From: Bacteroidota bacterium
Lineage (GTDB): Bacteria > Bacteroidota > Bacteroidia > Cytophagales > Cytophagaceae
Length of the DNA: 64,000 nt
Reading direction: 5' to 3'
Assembly: GCA_023428135.1 (NCBI GenBank)
Contig: JAEYZG010000045.1
Coordinates: forward strand, 62,001-126,000
The notes under the pieces were generated by a model. The model saw nothing but the letters and a program-made list of their open reading frames with translations, made no database searches and was not told where the DNA came from. This document shows, one piece after another, positions 54,585-63,990 of this stretch (positions within the stretch are counted from its first letter, which is position 1; every line of letters starts with the position of its first letter). Both the position numbers and the translations under genes were made by a program.

Positions 54585-55319
54585 CTAATGCATAAAGATA
54601 AAGTTTGTAGCTTTATGTACCTCCTGATCAAAATCAACCAGATTATTACCTTCAACAATTTTTGCCTTGTATCCAAGTCCACATAGCACTTCCATACTTT
54701 TGGTTCTATTTTCATTTTCACCCAATTCACAATAGATAACGGGCTTGTGTTTGTCTAATATCTCGCGAGCTCCTTCAAGAACTGCCCATTCAAAATGCTC
54801 AACATCCAGCTTAATAGCCACTATGTCCTGAGAAGCATGTTTGAGGTGTTTAATACTATCCAGCTTTCTCAGCGGCACAGAAAAAGTCTCTCCTTTACTG
54901 CTTTTTGGAATAGCATCATGGATTACGTGACATAATCCCTGCATCTTTACAGAATCTACAACAGGCATTACCATGTCGATTTCATTATCCTCATTTCCCA
55001 AAGCCATTGGATACACCTCAACGTTATCAAGTTTAAACAACTCAATATTCTGATTCAGCGTTCCCAGATTATAAGGTATCGGTTCAAATGAATAAACAGT
55101 AGATTTTGGAAATTTTTTAGCAAGTGTTACTGTCATGAGTCCGATATTAGCACCTATATCAAGTATAATTCCATCCTTAGGGATAAGCTTGATAAAGTGA
55201 AGAAAATCTTTCTCCCCCTTATCTATCCTTAGCGAATAGATCTTATATAAGGAAAACAGGTGCAAATAAAATCTGAATCCCAGTAGTTTTTGAAGATAAG
55301 CTTTAATAACCCTTTTCAT
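54585..55319 (-). CDS. FkbM family SAM-dependent methyltransferase
   Basis: The frame extends to 55436 (a TTG), but the ATG at 55319 (MKRVIKAYLQKLLGFRFYLH) has the best upstream signal, AAGGAGGG. The 244-residue protein has the SAM motif ILDIGANIGLMTVTLAKKFP, then VYSFEPIPYNLGTLNQNIEL, and DIVAIKLDVEHFEWAVLEGA-like acidic loop, all FkbM. FkbM enzymes O-methylate sugars, polyketides or lipids. No biosynthetic cluster surrounds it. Confidence 0.88.
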   Translation of the reverse strand: MKRVIKAYLQKLLGFRFYLHLFSLYKIYSLRIDKGEKDFLHFIKLIPKDGIILDIGANIGLMTVTLAKKFPKSTVYSFEPIPYNLGTLNQNIELFKLDNVEVYPMALGNEDNEIDMVMPVVDSVKMQGLCHVIHDAIPKSSKGETFSVPLRKLDSIKHLKHASQDIVAIKLDVEHFEWAVLEGAREILDKHKPVIYCELGENENRTKSMEVLCGLGYKAKIVEGNNLVDFDQEVHKATNFIFMH

Positions 55320-55330
55320 CAACCCTCCTT
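55317..55330 (-). promoter_or_regulatory. Shine-Dalgarno-like site deciding the FkbM start
   Basis: AAGGAGGG (minus strand, 55323-55330) lies 3 bases before ATG 55319. Bacteroidota rarely use such strong sites, but it picks this ATG over several upstream in-frame Met codons. Confidence 0.5.
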
Positions 55331-55525
55331 TCATTAAAACTCTCATCATAAATAATAAGAATATTAAAATACCATTTGTTAAACAGGATAAAGGAGTATA
55401 TCCTGCTTTTCTTATCAAGCCCTTATGATGACTCAAAAAAAAACATATACAACACTGATAAAGAACACATTAAACTCCAGTCAAAATAAATATTTTAACA
55501 AACAATCTATCTGACTTTAATGTTA

Positions 55526-56506
55526 TCAGCGAATTTCATTGGAGAGGCTTTGTCTTAGATCAAAGAGTAACCAATCTTTTTCCTGCACTTCAGGGCTTTT
55601 GTTTCGTATAAGCTTCAAAAAATCATTTACTCCTACCGGATCATTACCATTCCCATGAATCAATACTATACTTCCATCATAGGCCTTCTGTCCCTTGGCA
55701 AGCCATGCATCCGTACCAATAGGTATAAGTCCAAAGGATGTAACTTTTTCATATAGGGATTTGTCAGAAACAAGACCAGGAAACCTAAACATACAGGAAG
55801 GCATCAATCCCTCTTCGATCATCTTCCTTTCAGTATCGAGTATTTCTTCGTTTATATCTGTTCCTTTTTCTAATAGAAAATTTTCTTTCAATGGTTCATT
55901 CACACTTACCTTATGATGAAAGCTATGATTGATCCATTCCACTGTAATCTTCTTCTCTCTTATTAACTTTTTGAGCCAATTAAGATCCTCCTGATGTTTC
56001 TCCATCCACAAGCCTGAAACAGAAATCGCGAGTGGAACAGGGTGATCAATTTTTTCAAACTCTGCTATTATTGATGTAAAAATTCTTTTATCAAGGGGCC
56101 TGTGAGAAGGACAAAGATCAACTGTAAGGTCAATACCTTTCTGGTCAGGCATTACGTGTGTAATACCGGCATCCTGAAGTTTATTGCTGTATTTTATTGA
56201 ACTATCAATTAAGCGGATGTAGGGAGCGTTTTTAAATTCCAAATTGACTTCTTGCCAAGTAATCCTTCGGGGAGACTTTTCAGAAGCTTCAATTATGCCA
56301 GTATTCAGGGTTTGTGGGTCAACTATTAAAAAGTATTCTTTACCTTCCAGAAAAAATTTTCTCAGGATGAGTTTCTTTTCAGCTTTTAAATCATCTCTAT
56401 AAACTGCAAAATAAATCTGATACGCCTCCGGCCACTTGTTTTCTATTCTTACAGAGGTTACACATATTGAAATAAGAAAGAGAGCAATAAAGATCTTAAA
56501 CAACAT
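55526..56506 (-). CDS. Polysaccharide deacetylase-like secreted protein
   Basis: The 326-residue protein has an N-terminal signal or anchor (1-18). The fold follows NodB: GIDLTVDLCPSHRPLDKRIF (where most members have TFDDGP), EWINHSFHHKVS (metal His pair), and CMFRFPGLVSD with IGTDAWLAKG. The first acid is kept, but its partner Asp has become Leu/Cys (TVDLC), so this is a diverged member. It could de-N-acetylate a glycan or act on another substrate. It is separate from any polysaccharide cluster. Confidence 0.72.
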   Translation of the reverse strand: MLFKIFIALFLISICVTSVRIENKWPEAYQIYFAVYRDDLKAEKKLILRKFFLEGKEYFLIVDPQTLNTGIIEASEKSPRRITWQEVNLEFKNAPYIRLIDSSIKYSNKLQDAGITHVMPDQKGIDLTVDLCPSHRPLDKRIFTSIIAEFEKIDHPVPLAISVSGLWMEKHQEDLNWLKKLIREKKITVEWINHSFHHKVSVNEPLKENFLLEKGTDINEEILDTERKMIEEGLMPSCMFRFPGLVSDKSLYEKVTSFGLIPIGTDAWLAKGQKAYDGSIVLIHGNGNDPVGVNDFLKLIRNKSPEVQEKDWLLFDLRQSLSNEIR

Positions 56507-56563
56507 ATCAGAGATTTATTACCATACATTTCAAACAGAATGATGTTTAACAGACTGAAACAA

Positions 56564-56588
56564 AAAGAGGCGGATAAACCGCCTCTTT
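56564..56588 (-). terminator. Intrinsic terminator of the TPR gene
   Basis: AAAGAGGCGG (56564-56573) pairs with CCGCCTCTTT (56579-56588) around ATAAA. On the minus strand it is followed by TTGTTTC, and it lies 21 bases after the TPR stop at 56610. Confidence 0.8.
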
Positions 56589-56609
56589 AATTATAATTTA
56601 TTTAGTTTA

Positions 56610-58169
56610 TTATTTACCGCATATAGATTTGACCAGTTCTGCCGCTTCTTTATCTCCAAGTTCTACCGCTTTCTTTGCATCAATGCACGCACTGTCATCT
56701 CCCAGTTGTTCTTTGGCAACTGCCCTGTTATGAAATGCTTCGCCATCTTTTGGATTTAACTCTATCGCTTTTGTAAAATCAGACAAGGCTTCCTGATCTT
56801 TCTTTAACTGAAGATTAAACAATCCCCTGTTAAAATATGCCTGACTGTTATTAGGAAACTTGTCTATGATATTGTTATACTCCGAAATAGCTGATTTTAT
56901 ATCTCCTGATAAAAACTTTGAATGCGCTTTTTCGAAATAAGCATCGTTAAACTTAGGATCAAGTTCTATAGCCTTATCATAATCAGCAATAGCTGCTTTA
57001 TAATCTTTCAATTCTCTTTTGCAATTACCTCTGTTAAAATAGCTTACTTTATCATTGGGATCCAACTCTAATACCTTATCATAATCTGCAGAAGCCTCAG
57101 CAAATCTATACAAAGCACTCCTTGCAAAGCCGCGATAGAAGAAGGCGTAGTTATATTTAGGATACAATTCCACTGTCTTTGTGAAATCTGCTATAGCCTC
57201 TTCAAATTTCCCATACTCGTTTCTCGCCAAACCTCTTTGATAGTAAGCCTGGAAATTCTGAGGATCTTTAGATATCACTCTTGTGAAGTCTGCAATAGCA
57301 TCAGAATATCTGCTATAAAGATAATATTCATGACCTCTATGGATAAGCGCTTCCACTCTGGAAGAGTCCAGCTTTAATGCTGCTGTAAAATCTTCAATCG
57401 CTTCAGACCTCATTCCATTTTTGCTTTCAGCGACCCCCTTTTTGATATAGGCATCTATATAGTCAGATTTGAGTCGAATACAATTATTGAAATCTTCTAT
57501 TGCCCCTTCAATATCTCCTAATTCAGACTTGGCTACCGCAGAAATATAATAAGCTTCATAATTATCTTTCTCATGCTTTGACAGGGACTCAGCTTTTTGA
57601 AGGGCAGTCATATAATTCCCCTTTTTCAATTCTTCCAAAGCTTCCGTTTTTAAATCAGAGAGATGCTTTGAACTTACATAGCCCTTCCAATATGTAAAGC
57701 TGATATAATCAAGATTATCACCACCAGTTGTCAAAGATTTTTTATCATCCGCAACATTATCAAAACGGACAACCATATATTCTTCACCTCCCCTTAGTCT
57801 TGCTACATAATAACTCTGGCTTTTAATTTCTTTAAGCGAAACCGATGCTTTTCCCCCAGAATAGATCTTTTGTATTTCTGCAAAAGATGTGGAAGCAGGA
57901 TTAGAAATTTCTGCAGGAACAAATGAGGTTTGATTTTTACTTGTAAAGTTTAATTTAAAAGCAGGCAGGTCAATACTTTCAGTTAGATTTACGAGATCTT
58001 TCTCAGAATCGCTGTCTGACAAAAACTTCTGCTTATCGTTCTTGAAATCCCAGGCAGATGCACTTTTACTTTGCATGTTATAAATCTTTCCTTCATAAGA
58101 TGGCACCTGAGCCAGTACACAGAAAGAGTTCAAAGTAGCAATCGCTGCAATTATGGATAATTTAGTCAT
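56610..58169 (-). CDS. Secreted TPR-repeat protein
   Basis: The 519-residue protein has a signal peptide (1-20, ending VLAQ). A unique N-terminal domain (about 25-185) is followed by about nine tetratricopeptide repeats (190-500) such as NYEAYYISAVAKSELGDIEG and AFFYRGFARSALYRFAEASA. The repeats carry the usual W/L/G/Y/A/F/A/P pattern. It probably serves as a periplasmic protein-protein scaffold. A strong terminator follows. The N-terminal domain is not recognised. Confidence 0.88.
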   Translation of the reverse strand: MTKLSIIAAIATLNSFCVLAQVPSYEGKIYNMQSKSASAWDFKNDKQKFLSDSDSEKDLVNLTESIDLPAFKLNFTSKNQTSFVPAEISNPASTSFAEIQKIYSGGKASVSLKEIKSQSYYVARLRGGEEYMVVRFDNVADDKKSLTTGGDNLDYISFTYWKGYVSSKHLSDLKTEALEELKKGNYMTALQKAESLSKHEKDNYEAYYISAVAKSELGDIEGAIEDFNNCIRLKSDYIDAYIKKGVAESKNGMRSEAIEDFTAALKLDSSRVEALIHRGHEYYLYSRYSDAIADFTRVISKDPQNFQAYYQRGLARNEYGKFEEAIADFTKTVELYPKYNYAFFYRGFARSALYRFAEASADYDKVLELDPNDKVSYFNRGNCKRELKDYKAAIADYDKAIELDPKFNDAYFEKAHSKFLSGDIKSAISEYNNIIDKFPNNSQAYFNRGLFNLQLKKDQEALSDFTKAIELNPKDGEAFHNRAVAKEQLGDDSACIDAKKAVELGDKEAAELVKSICGK

Positions 58170-58417
58170 AAATTTGTACTTAATTAAGCATTACGAAAAA
58201 GTATTTAACAACCTGAAAATTAAGAAGAATTTCTGGCACTTAAAAACAAATAATTTTCAAATTACTACTTAATAGTACTTATGTAGGATAAGCCTCAGTA
58301 AAGAACGCGAACAATTTCATCACATTCCGGTTTGGTTTCATATCTCTCTATATTTAAACCGGATATCCATTTTTTAAATCATATTGATTGTCATCCCAAT
58401 CATTAAAGACTTTAATT

Positions 58418-59131
58418 ATGAATAATCTGTTTGATCAAGTTTCATTCAACTGCAGTAAAGATCTGTCAAAGACTTACGGGTCTGGCTTTTCTATGGGGAT
58501 AAATGCATTAAGTCATCACTTCCGGGAGAATATATATGCCATATATGCATTTGCTGCTTTTGCAGAAGAAATAGTAAACAGCCTTGAGAACAGAGACAAA
58601 AAAGAGATCATAATGGATTACAGTAATGAGACTTATAAAGCTATTGAAAGACGCTTTAGCTTGAATCCTATTCTTAATAGTTTTCAAATAGTAATAAATG
58701 AATTCAGAATTGACACGGCTTTAATAAGCAGGTTTTTAGAAGGTATTAAATTAAGAATCTATCAGATACCTGGAAATTCTGAACATATGAAATTGTATGA
58801 AACCAGTGCGGCAGAAGCTTTAGGTTTAATGATCTTAAAAGTTCTGTGCAATGGTAATCATCACTTATATGAAATACTTGAAACATCAGCTAAAAAATTT
58901 TCTTCCGCAATTCTAATGATTAATAAACTGAAGAATTTATCAAAGCTTCATTACAATCCAGGAACAGCAATTGCGGTCCAGCCTGACTGGCTTTCAGAAG
59001 AAATGAAACTAGCGATTGAACTATCTATAGAAGATGACCTCAAAACAGTAAAAGAAAACATAAAGAGACTGCCACAAGACAGAAAAAGAGCAATTTATAT
59101 TTGCATTTGCATATTACAGTGCTTTATTTAA
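58418..59131 (+). CDS. Phytoene/squalene synthase-like protein lacking catalytic aspartates
   Basis: The ATG at 58418 (MNNLFDQVSFNCSKDLSKTY) matches the usual CrtB start in Bacteroidota; 237 residues against about 280 in active enzymes. The fold marks remain: SFSMGINALS-like helix, YAIYAFAAFAEEIVN and LGLMILKVLCNG. However, the first Asp-rich motif (canonical RxADEIVD) is AxAEEIVN (D50 to E, D54 to N, R47 to A). The SMxMD motif is GIKLR, and the second motif (FLRDLKAD) is KLKNLSKL, so all metal-binding Asp are lost. It cannot be a normal prenyl condensing enzyme. The idi gene follows, so a regulatory or scaffold role in isoprenoid metabolism is a possibility. A frame extension to TTG 58388 is less likely. 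Confidence 0.8.
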   Translation: MNNLFDQVSFNCSKDLSKTYGSGFSMGINALSHHFRENIYAIYAFAAFAEEIVNSLENRDKKEIIMDYSNETYKAIERRFSLNPILNSFQIVINEFRIDTALISRFLEGIKLRIYQIPGNSEHMKLYETSAAEALGLMILKVLCNGNHHLYEILETSAKKFSSAILMINKLKNLSKLHYNPGTAIAVQPDWLSEEMKLAIELSIEDDLKTVKENIKRLPQDRKRAIYICICILQCFI

Positions 59132-59260
59132 AAAGATTAAAAAACTTTCTTCTGAAAAAATAATAATGCACAAAATTGGGATTTCATATAACAGAAAAAT
59201 TATATTAGCATTGAACTCTGTGATAAAACAGAAGCTGAACTTACTTTAAACTATATCGGC

Positions 59261-59785
59261 TTGACAAACAGCTTTGTTATATTGGTAGATCAAAATGATT
59301 CTGAAAAAGGATTAATGGAAAAAATGGAAGCTCACCAAAAAGGTGAATTACACAGGGCTTTCTCCATATTTATTTTTAACTCCGCCAATGAACTCCTTTT
59401 ACAAAAAAGGGCCACTTCAAAATATCACTCAGGAGGTTTGTGGACCAACACCTGCTGTAGTCATCCTGCTCCCGGAACTTCTATTTTTGAAGAGGCTGAG
59501 AAAAGACTTTTTGAAGAAATGGGATTCTCTACCAACCTTCAGAAAATCTTTTCATTCATTTACAAAGCAGAACTGGATAATGGGCTTACAGAGTACGAAT
59601 TTGACCATGTATTCGTGGGCACATTTGAAGGAACACCATATATTAACCAAGACGAAGTTGAAGATTGGAAATTTGTAAAACTCGAAGACCTGAAACTGGA
59701 CATTCTTAAGTATCCGGAAAGATATACCCAATGGTTTTTAATATGCTTTCCTAAAATTGAGCAATATGTAAATCAACGAAAGTAA
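59261..59785 (+). CDS. idi: Isopentenyl-diphosphate delta-isomerase, type 1
   Basis: The 174-residue Nudix-fold enzyme starts at a TTG (59261), as no ATG fits; the preceding residues are unlike the family. It has WTNTCCSHPAPG (catalytic Cys, metal His), the acidic RLFEEMGF helix and TEYEFDHVFVG (catalytic Glu). It interconverts IPP and DMAPP, feeding carotenoid or menaquinone synthesis. It follows the CrtB-like gene by 129 bases on the same strand. Length is standard. Confidence 0.93.
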   Translation: MTNSFVILVDQNDSEKGLMEKMEAHQKGELHRAFSIFIFNSANELLLQKRATSKYHSGGLWTNTCCSHPAPGTSIFEEAEKRLFEEMGFSTNLQKIFSFIYKAELDNGLTEYEFDHVFVGTFEGTPYINQDEVEDWKFVKLEDLKLDILKYPERYTQWFLICFPKIEQYVNQRK

Positions 59786-59902
59786 TTACCCTACCAAAAA
59801 TTCCTCAGTATTTTCTAAACATTTCCGCATGATAAGTGTTAAGCTTGGTTATTCTATAACTAGAGAGCCACAATCATCTTATTTAACCAGTAAACGACTT
59901 TT

Positions 59903-62023
59903 ATGTGGGAGATGGAATTTTTATATGAATATTCTAAAAAAACAAGATTGTCAGCAGGTCGAAATATACTTTCAGGACTATTTGCTGTATTTTGCTTTAT
60001 TGGCAATTTAAATGCAGGCTCAAAAAATCCAGTTGTTATTACTGATAATAGGTTTGATTATTCGATATCCGAAAAACATTTTTCAATTACAGAAGATCCT
60101 TCAGGCAGCTTTACTTATGAAGACTTTACAGATCCTGCCAAATCTTCACTTGTTACTTTTTCCAAAAAACAGAAACTGTATAACAACAACCCCACTTCTG
60201 CATACTGGATTAATGCAAATATCCAATTTAAAGCATATCAGAAAACCAAATGGATATTGGAAGTCCTGGCAATTCACACGGAAGAAGTAGATCTCTATCT
60301 TTTTGAAAATGGGAAACTAACAGAATTCCGAAAAACCGGTGAAAAATATTCATTTTATGCAAGAGACTATCCAACCAAAAATATCATTTTTGATCTTCCT
60401 TTTAAAGCAAATCACAATTACCAACTCTTGTTAAGGTTAAAGTCACAACATCATGTACCTTTTCAGTTTAAGATAAGAAGCCAGCAGCATTTCTCATATT
60501 ATTCTACCCATGAGTATCTTTATTTAGGCATTTATTATGGAATTTTACTTATCATAACATTATATAATGCTTTAATATATACAAGCACCAAGGAAAAGGT
60601 TTATCTGTATTATGTAATATACGTGTTCACCGCAATACTCCTTTCCCTCACAGAAGATGGCTTTGGATTTCAATTTATCTGGAAGAACTATCCTGAAATA
60701 ATTCCTTACTTATATAAGTATATCGCTCCTTCATTATTCCTTTGCAGCTCTGTATTCTATTTTGATTCTTTTATGGGATTGAAAAGAAGATTTCCGGCAA
60801 TAAGGCTGGTGGTTTTCGGAACAGTGGCTATCTATTTTCTTTTCTTTTCATTAAACTTCATTTATATAAAATTCAATTTCCCTTCCTATATATTTTATGC
60901 AATTCCATTTCTTGTTGTGCTATGTTGTACGCTCTACATGGCCATAAGAAGCTATTATCCTGCAAGAATATTTATTATTGCATATACATTTATTTGTGTG
61001 AGTATCATTATTAAAATACTGCAGGTATTATCTATTGTAAAACCCAATATACTCACAACCTATAGCTTCAACTACGGTATCACGTTTGAAGTTGTATTAC
61101 TTTCATTTGCACTTGCTGACAGGTTTCGTACAATAAAAAGAGAAAAGGAACGCGTACAAAAAGCAATGATTCAGGAGTTAAAAGAAAATCAGGTCTTAAA
61201 AGATCAGCTCATTCTTGAATACAAAAAAAATGAAGCATTAAATGAAAAACTCACTAAAGAGCTGGAAGCACAGGTAGCAGAGAGAACCAGAGAACTTCAG
61301 GAAAAAAACATAGAGCTGGATACTTTTGTATTCAAGGCATCTCATGACATTAAAGGGCCCTTAAAGTCAATTATCGCTTTGACAAAAATAGGAATGAAAG
61401 ATATACAGGACCCGGCTGCAGAGCCATATATGCAACATATACTGAAGAGTTCCGAGAAGCTTGACAAGCTTCTATATGATCTTCTTTCCATCACGAAAGT
61501 AAAGAAATCAAATCTAGCCTATGAAATGATAGACTTTAGTACATTGGTAGCAGATGCTCTATCCAGCTTTAAAAATTTTCCTGAGTTCTCGTCTATGGTA
61601 TTTGATATACAGATAAATGAAACTATAAAATTTTACTCAGATAAAAATCTGATTAAATCTATTATTCAAAACCTGATTGAGAACCCTATTAAATACAGAA
61701 ATTACAATAAATACGAAAGTTTTCTAAAAATAGAAATTGAATGTGATGATGAGGAAGCCAGGCTCATATTTACAGATAATGGATTAGGAATAGCTCCTGA
61801 GTATCACACGAAAATTTTTGAAATGTTTTGCAAAGCAAACGAAAATTCAAATGGCACCGGACTTGGACTATATATCGTAAAAATTGCTTTGGAAAAGCTT
61901 AATGGAAAAATAACGTTGAAAAGTGAGCCGGGAGAAGGTTCTTGCTTTTCTGTTATTCTACCTAATCCTAAAAACATTAAGTCCCCCGCTGAATACCAAG
62001 ACGTCATCCATCATAAGGATTAA
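59903..62023 (+). CDS. 7TM-DISM sensor histidine kinase
   Basis: The 706-residue protein has a signal peptide (about 15-39). A periplasmic 7TMR-DISMED2 domain follows (about 45-175, SAYWINANIQFKAYQKTKWI; YDYPTKNIIFDLPF-like), then seven membrane helices (about 190-390) and a coiled coil (395-450). HisKA reads TFVFKASHDIKGPLKSI with phospho-His 481. The ATPase domain has NLIENPIKYR (N-box, Pro where Ala is usual), FTDNGLGIA and GTGLGLYIVKIAL. Such receptors are thought to sense carbohydrate-like ligands in the periplasm. No response regulator is adjacent. Confidence 0.92.
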   Translation: MWEMEFLYEYSKKTRLSAGRNILSGLFAVFCFIGNLNAGSKNPVVITDNRFDYSISEKHFSITEDPSGSFTYEDFTDPAKSSLVTFSKKQKLYNNNPTSAYWINANIQFKAYQKTKWILEVLAIHTEEVDLYLFENGKLTEFRKTGEKYSFYARDYPTKNIIFDLPFKANHNYQLLLRLKSQHHVPFQFKIRSQQHFSYYSTHEYLYLGIYYGILLIITLYNALIYTSTKEKVYLYYVIYVFTAILLSLTEDGFGFQFIWKNYPEIIPYLYKYIAPSLFLCSSVFYFDSFMGLKRRFPAIRLVVFGTVAIYFLFFSLNFIYIKFNFPSYIFYAIPFLVVLCCTLYMAIRSYYPARIFIIAYTFICVSIIIKILQVLSIVKPNILTTYSFNYGITFEVVLLSFALADRFRTIKREKERVQKAMIQELKENQVLKDQLILEYKKNEALNEKLTKELEAQVAERTRELQEKNIELDTFVFKASHDIKGPLKSIIALTKIGMKDIQDPAAEPYMQHILKSSEKLDKLLYDLLSITKVKKSNLAYEMIDFSTLVADALSSFKNFPEFSSMVFDIQINETIKFYSDKNLIKSIIQNLIENPIKYRNYNKYESFLKIEIECDDEEARLIFTDNGLGIAPEYHTKIFEMFCKANENSNGTGLGLYIVKIALEKLNGKITLKSEPGEGSCFSVILPNPKNIKSPAEYQDVIHHKD

Positions 62024-62040
62024 CATGACGAATGACGTCT
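61999..62040. terminator. Possible bidirectional hairpin
   Basis: AGACGTCAT (61999-62007) and ATGACGTCT (62032-62040) form a 9-base perfect stem around 24 bases, overlapping the end of the kinase gene and lying between convergent genes. The long loop makes it a weaker call. Confidence 0.45.
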
Positions 62041-62055
62041 CAATTTAATTTTATT

Positions 62056-63990
62056 CTAATAAAGATATCTTACAAAAGCTTCTATAGCTTCATATTCAGG
62101 CAAGCCTAACTTGTTGTAGAGGTCTGCTGTCGCTTTATTTCTCTCTTCTGCCCTCTGCCAGAATTCACGGGAGTCAGATCCTTGAAATACTACACCGTCT
62201 TTCTGAGACTGATGTTTGAAAATTCCGTATCTTTTTCTCAATACCTGATCAGGACTCATTGGAACTGCCATTTCTATCTGATGAACATCCCACTCCTGCC
62301 ATGCACCTCTGTAAAGCCACAACCAACAATCTTTGATCCAGTCCTGATTTTCAGGATCATTTTTTAATCTCCTGAGCGCTTCAAAAACAGCATCGAGACA
62401 TACTTTATGTGTGCCATGCGGATCTGCCAGATCGCCTGCTGCATATATCTGATGAGGCTTGATTTGTTTGATCAAATCTACCGTCAATTGTATATCTTCT
62501 TCCCCCAGAGGTTTCTTCTGAACCATTCCTGTTTCATAAAAAGGAAGATTCATAAAATGTACGTTACTATCCGGAATACCAACAAACCTGCACGTTGCTT
62601 TGGCTTCGGAAACCCTTATCAATCCCTTTATCTGTCTTACTTCATCAATATCTTTCTCACTTTGCTTTTTATTCTTCAGAAACTCTCTGGCATTTTGATA
62701 AATAGCATCTATCTCTGAATTGTTCAACCCAAACTTCTGGTCAAAACCTGTAACGAAATCAGCATACCTGAGTGCTTCTTCATCAGATACGGCTATATTT
62801 CCTGAGGTCTGGTACGCTACATGGACATCATGCCCCTGATCCTGAAGTCTCATAAATGTACCACCCATAGAGATGATATCATCATCGGGGTGCGGACTAA
62901 AGATTAATACCCTTTTAACAGGTGGTGAAGCCCTCTCCGGTCTCCTACTGTCATCCGAATTTGGCTTACCTCCAGGCCAACCAGTGATGGTATTCTGCAA
63001 CTGATTAAATACTTCCAGATTTATATCATAAGCAGGGCCATGTTGCGCCACAAGTTCTCCCATCCCGTTATCATTGTAATCTTTATCTGTCAGCTTGAGC
63101 ACAGGCTTTTTTAAAGATACAGCAAGACCTGTTACAGCCTTCTTAATAAGCTTTTTATCCCAGACACAGGTGTCAACAAGCCATGGAGTTTTAACACGAG
63201 TAAGTTCCGCCGCGGAGGCTTCATCCAGAATAAAAGTAGCATGAGGGTGATTTTGCAGATAGGAAGCTGGAACTTGCTCTGAAACCTGACCTTCTATCGA
63301 TGCTTTTACAATTCTGCTTTTATGTTCCCCAAGCGCCATAATCATCACTCTTTTTGCATGAAGAATAGCTGATACACCAAGCGTAACAGCTGTCCTTGGC
63401 ACATTGTGTAGTCCATTATATTCCTGAGAAGCAGCCGCGCGAGTGCTGTGATCCAAGGCAACCAGCCTTGTTTTACTGTTGGATGTTGAGCCAGGTTCAT
63501 TAAACCCAATGTGCCCATTTCCTCCTATCCCCAATAGCTGAAAATCGATACCTCCGTGCATTTCAATTCTGCTTTCATAGTCCCGGCAAAAAGAGGCAAT
63601 CCGTTCTTTACTCAACGTTCCATCAGGAATATAGCAGTTCTCAGGAAGTATGTCCACATGATTGAACAACTGCTCTTTCATAAACCTAACATAACTATGA
63701 AGGGAGTCTGGCTGCATTGGATAATATTCATCCAGATTAAATACGATAACATTTTTAAAGCTTAATCCCTCTTCCTTATGCATACGGATAAGTTCCTTGT
63801 ACACACCTTTGGGTGTAGAACCAGTAGCCAGGCCAAGTATACATGGCTTATTCAGCATTTGCTTGCTTCGAATAATCTGTGCTATTTCTATTGCTACTAC
63901 TTTTGAGGCAACTCCTGAATTCGGATAAATTTCCGTTGGAACCTTTTCGAATCGTTTAGACAATTCTGAATCAGGTATTAAGACAGCCAT
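62056..63990 (-). CDS. nagB: Glucosamine-6-phosphate deaminase fused to a PIG-L-type deacetylase domain
   Basis: The 644-residue protein has an N-terminal NagB domain (about 15-270): LGLATGSTPKGVYKELIRMH, VIVFNLDEYYPM (catalytic acid) and GIGGNGHIGFNEPGS. A C-terminal PIG-L/LmbE deacetylase domain (about 365-600) starts ILIFSPHPDDDIISMGGTF, with the zinc-binding HPDD, and later AAGDLADPHGTHKVC. NagB converts glucosamine-6-phosphate to fructose-6-phosphate. The PIG-L part may deacetylate N-acetylglucosamine-type substrates, so the fusion could do two steps of amino-sugar use. Fusions of this length occur in Bacteroidota. Confidence 0.92.
   Translation of the reverse strand: MAVLIPDSELSKRFEKVPTEIYPNSGVASKVVAIEIAQIIRSKQMLNKPCILGLATGSTPKGVYKELIRMHKEEGLSFKNVIVFNLDEYYPMQPDSLHSYVRFMKEQLFNHVDILPENCYIPDGTLSKERIASFCRDYESRIEMHGGIDFQLLGIGGNGHIGFNEPGSTSNSKTRLVALDHSTRAAASQEYNGLHNVPRTAVTLGVSAILHAKRVMIMALGEHKSRIVKASIEGQVSEQVPASYLQNHPHATFILDEASAAELTRVKTPWLVDTCVWDKKLIKKAVTGLAVSLKKPVLKLTDKDYNDNGMGELVAQHGPAYDINLEVFNQLQNTITGWPGGKPNSDDSRRPERASPPVKRVLIFSPHPDDDIISMGGTFMRLQDQGHDVHVAYQTSGNIAVSDEEALRYADFVTGFDQKFGLNNSEIDAIYQNAREFLKNKKQSEKDIDEVRQIKGLIRVSEAKATCRFVGIPDSNVHFMNLPFYETGMVQKKPLGEEDIQLTVDLIKQIKPHQIYAAGDLADPHGTHKVCLDAVFEALRRLKNDPENQDWIKDCWLWLYRGAWQEWDVHQIEMAVPMSPDQVLRKRYGIFKHQSQKDGVVFQGSDSREFWQRAEERNKATADLYNKLGLPEYEAIEAFVRYLY

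Noticed and set aside
61999..62040. The inverted repeat as a transposon end or attachment site
   Set aside because: No second copy, transposase or target duplication is seen; it fits a hairpin between convergent genes.
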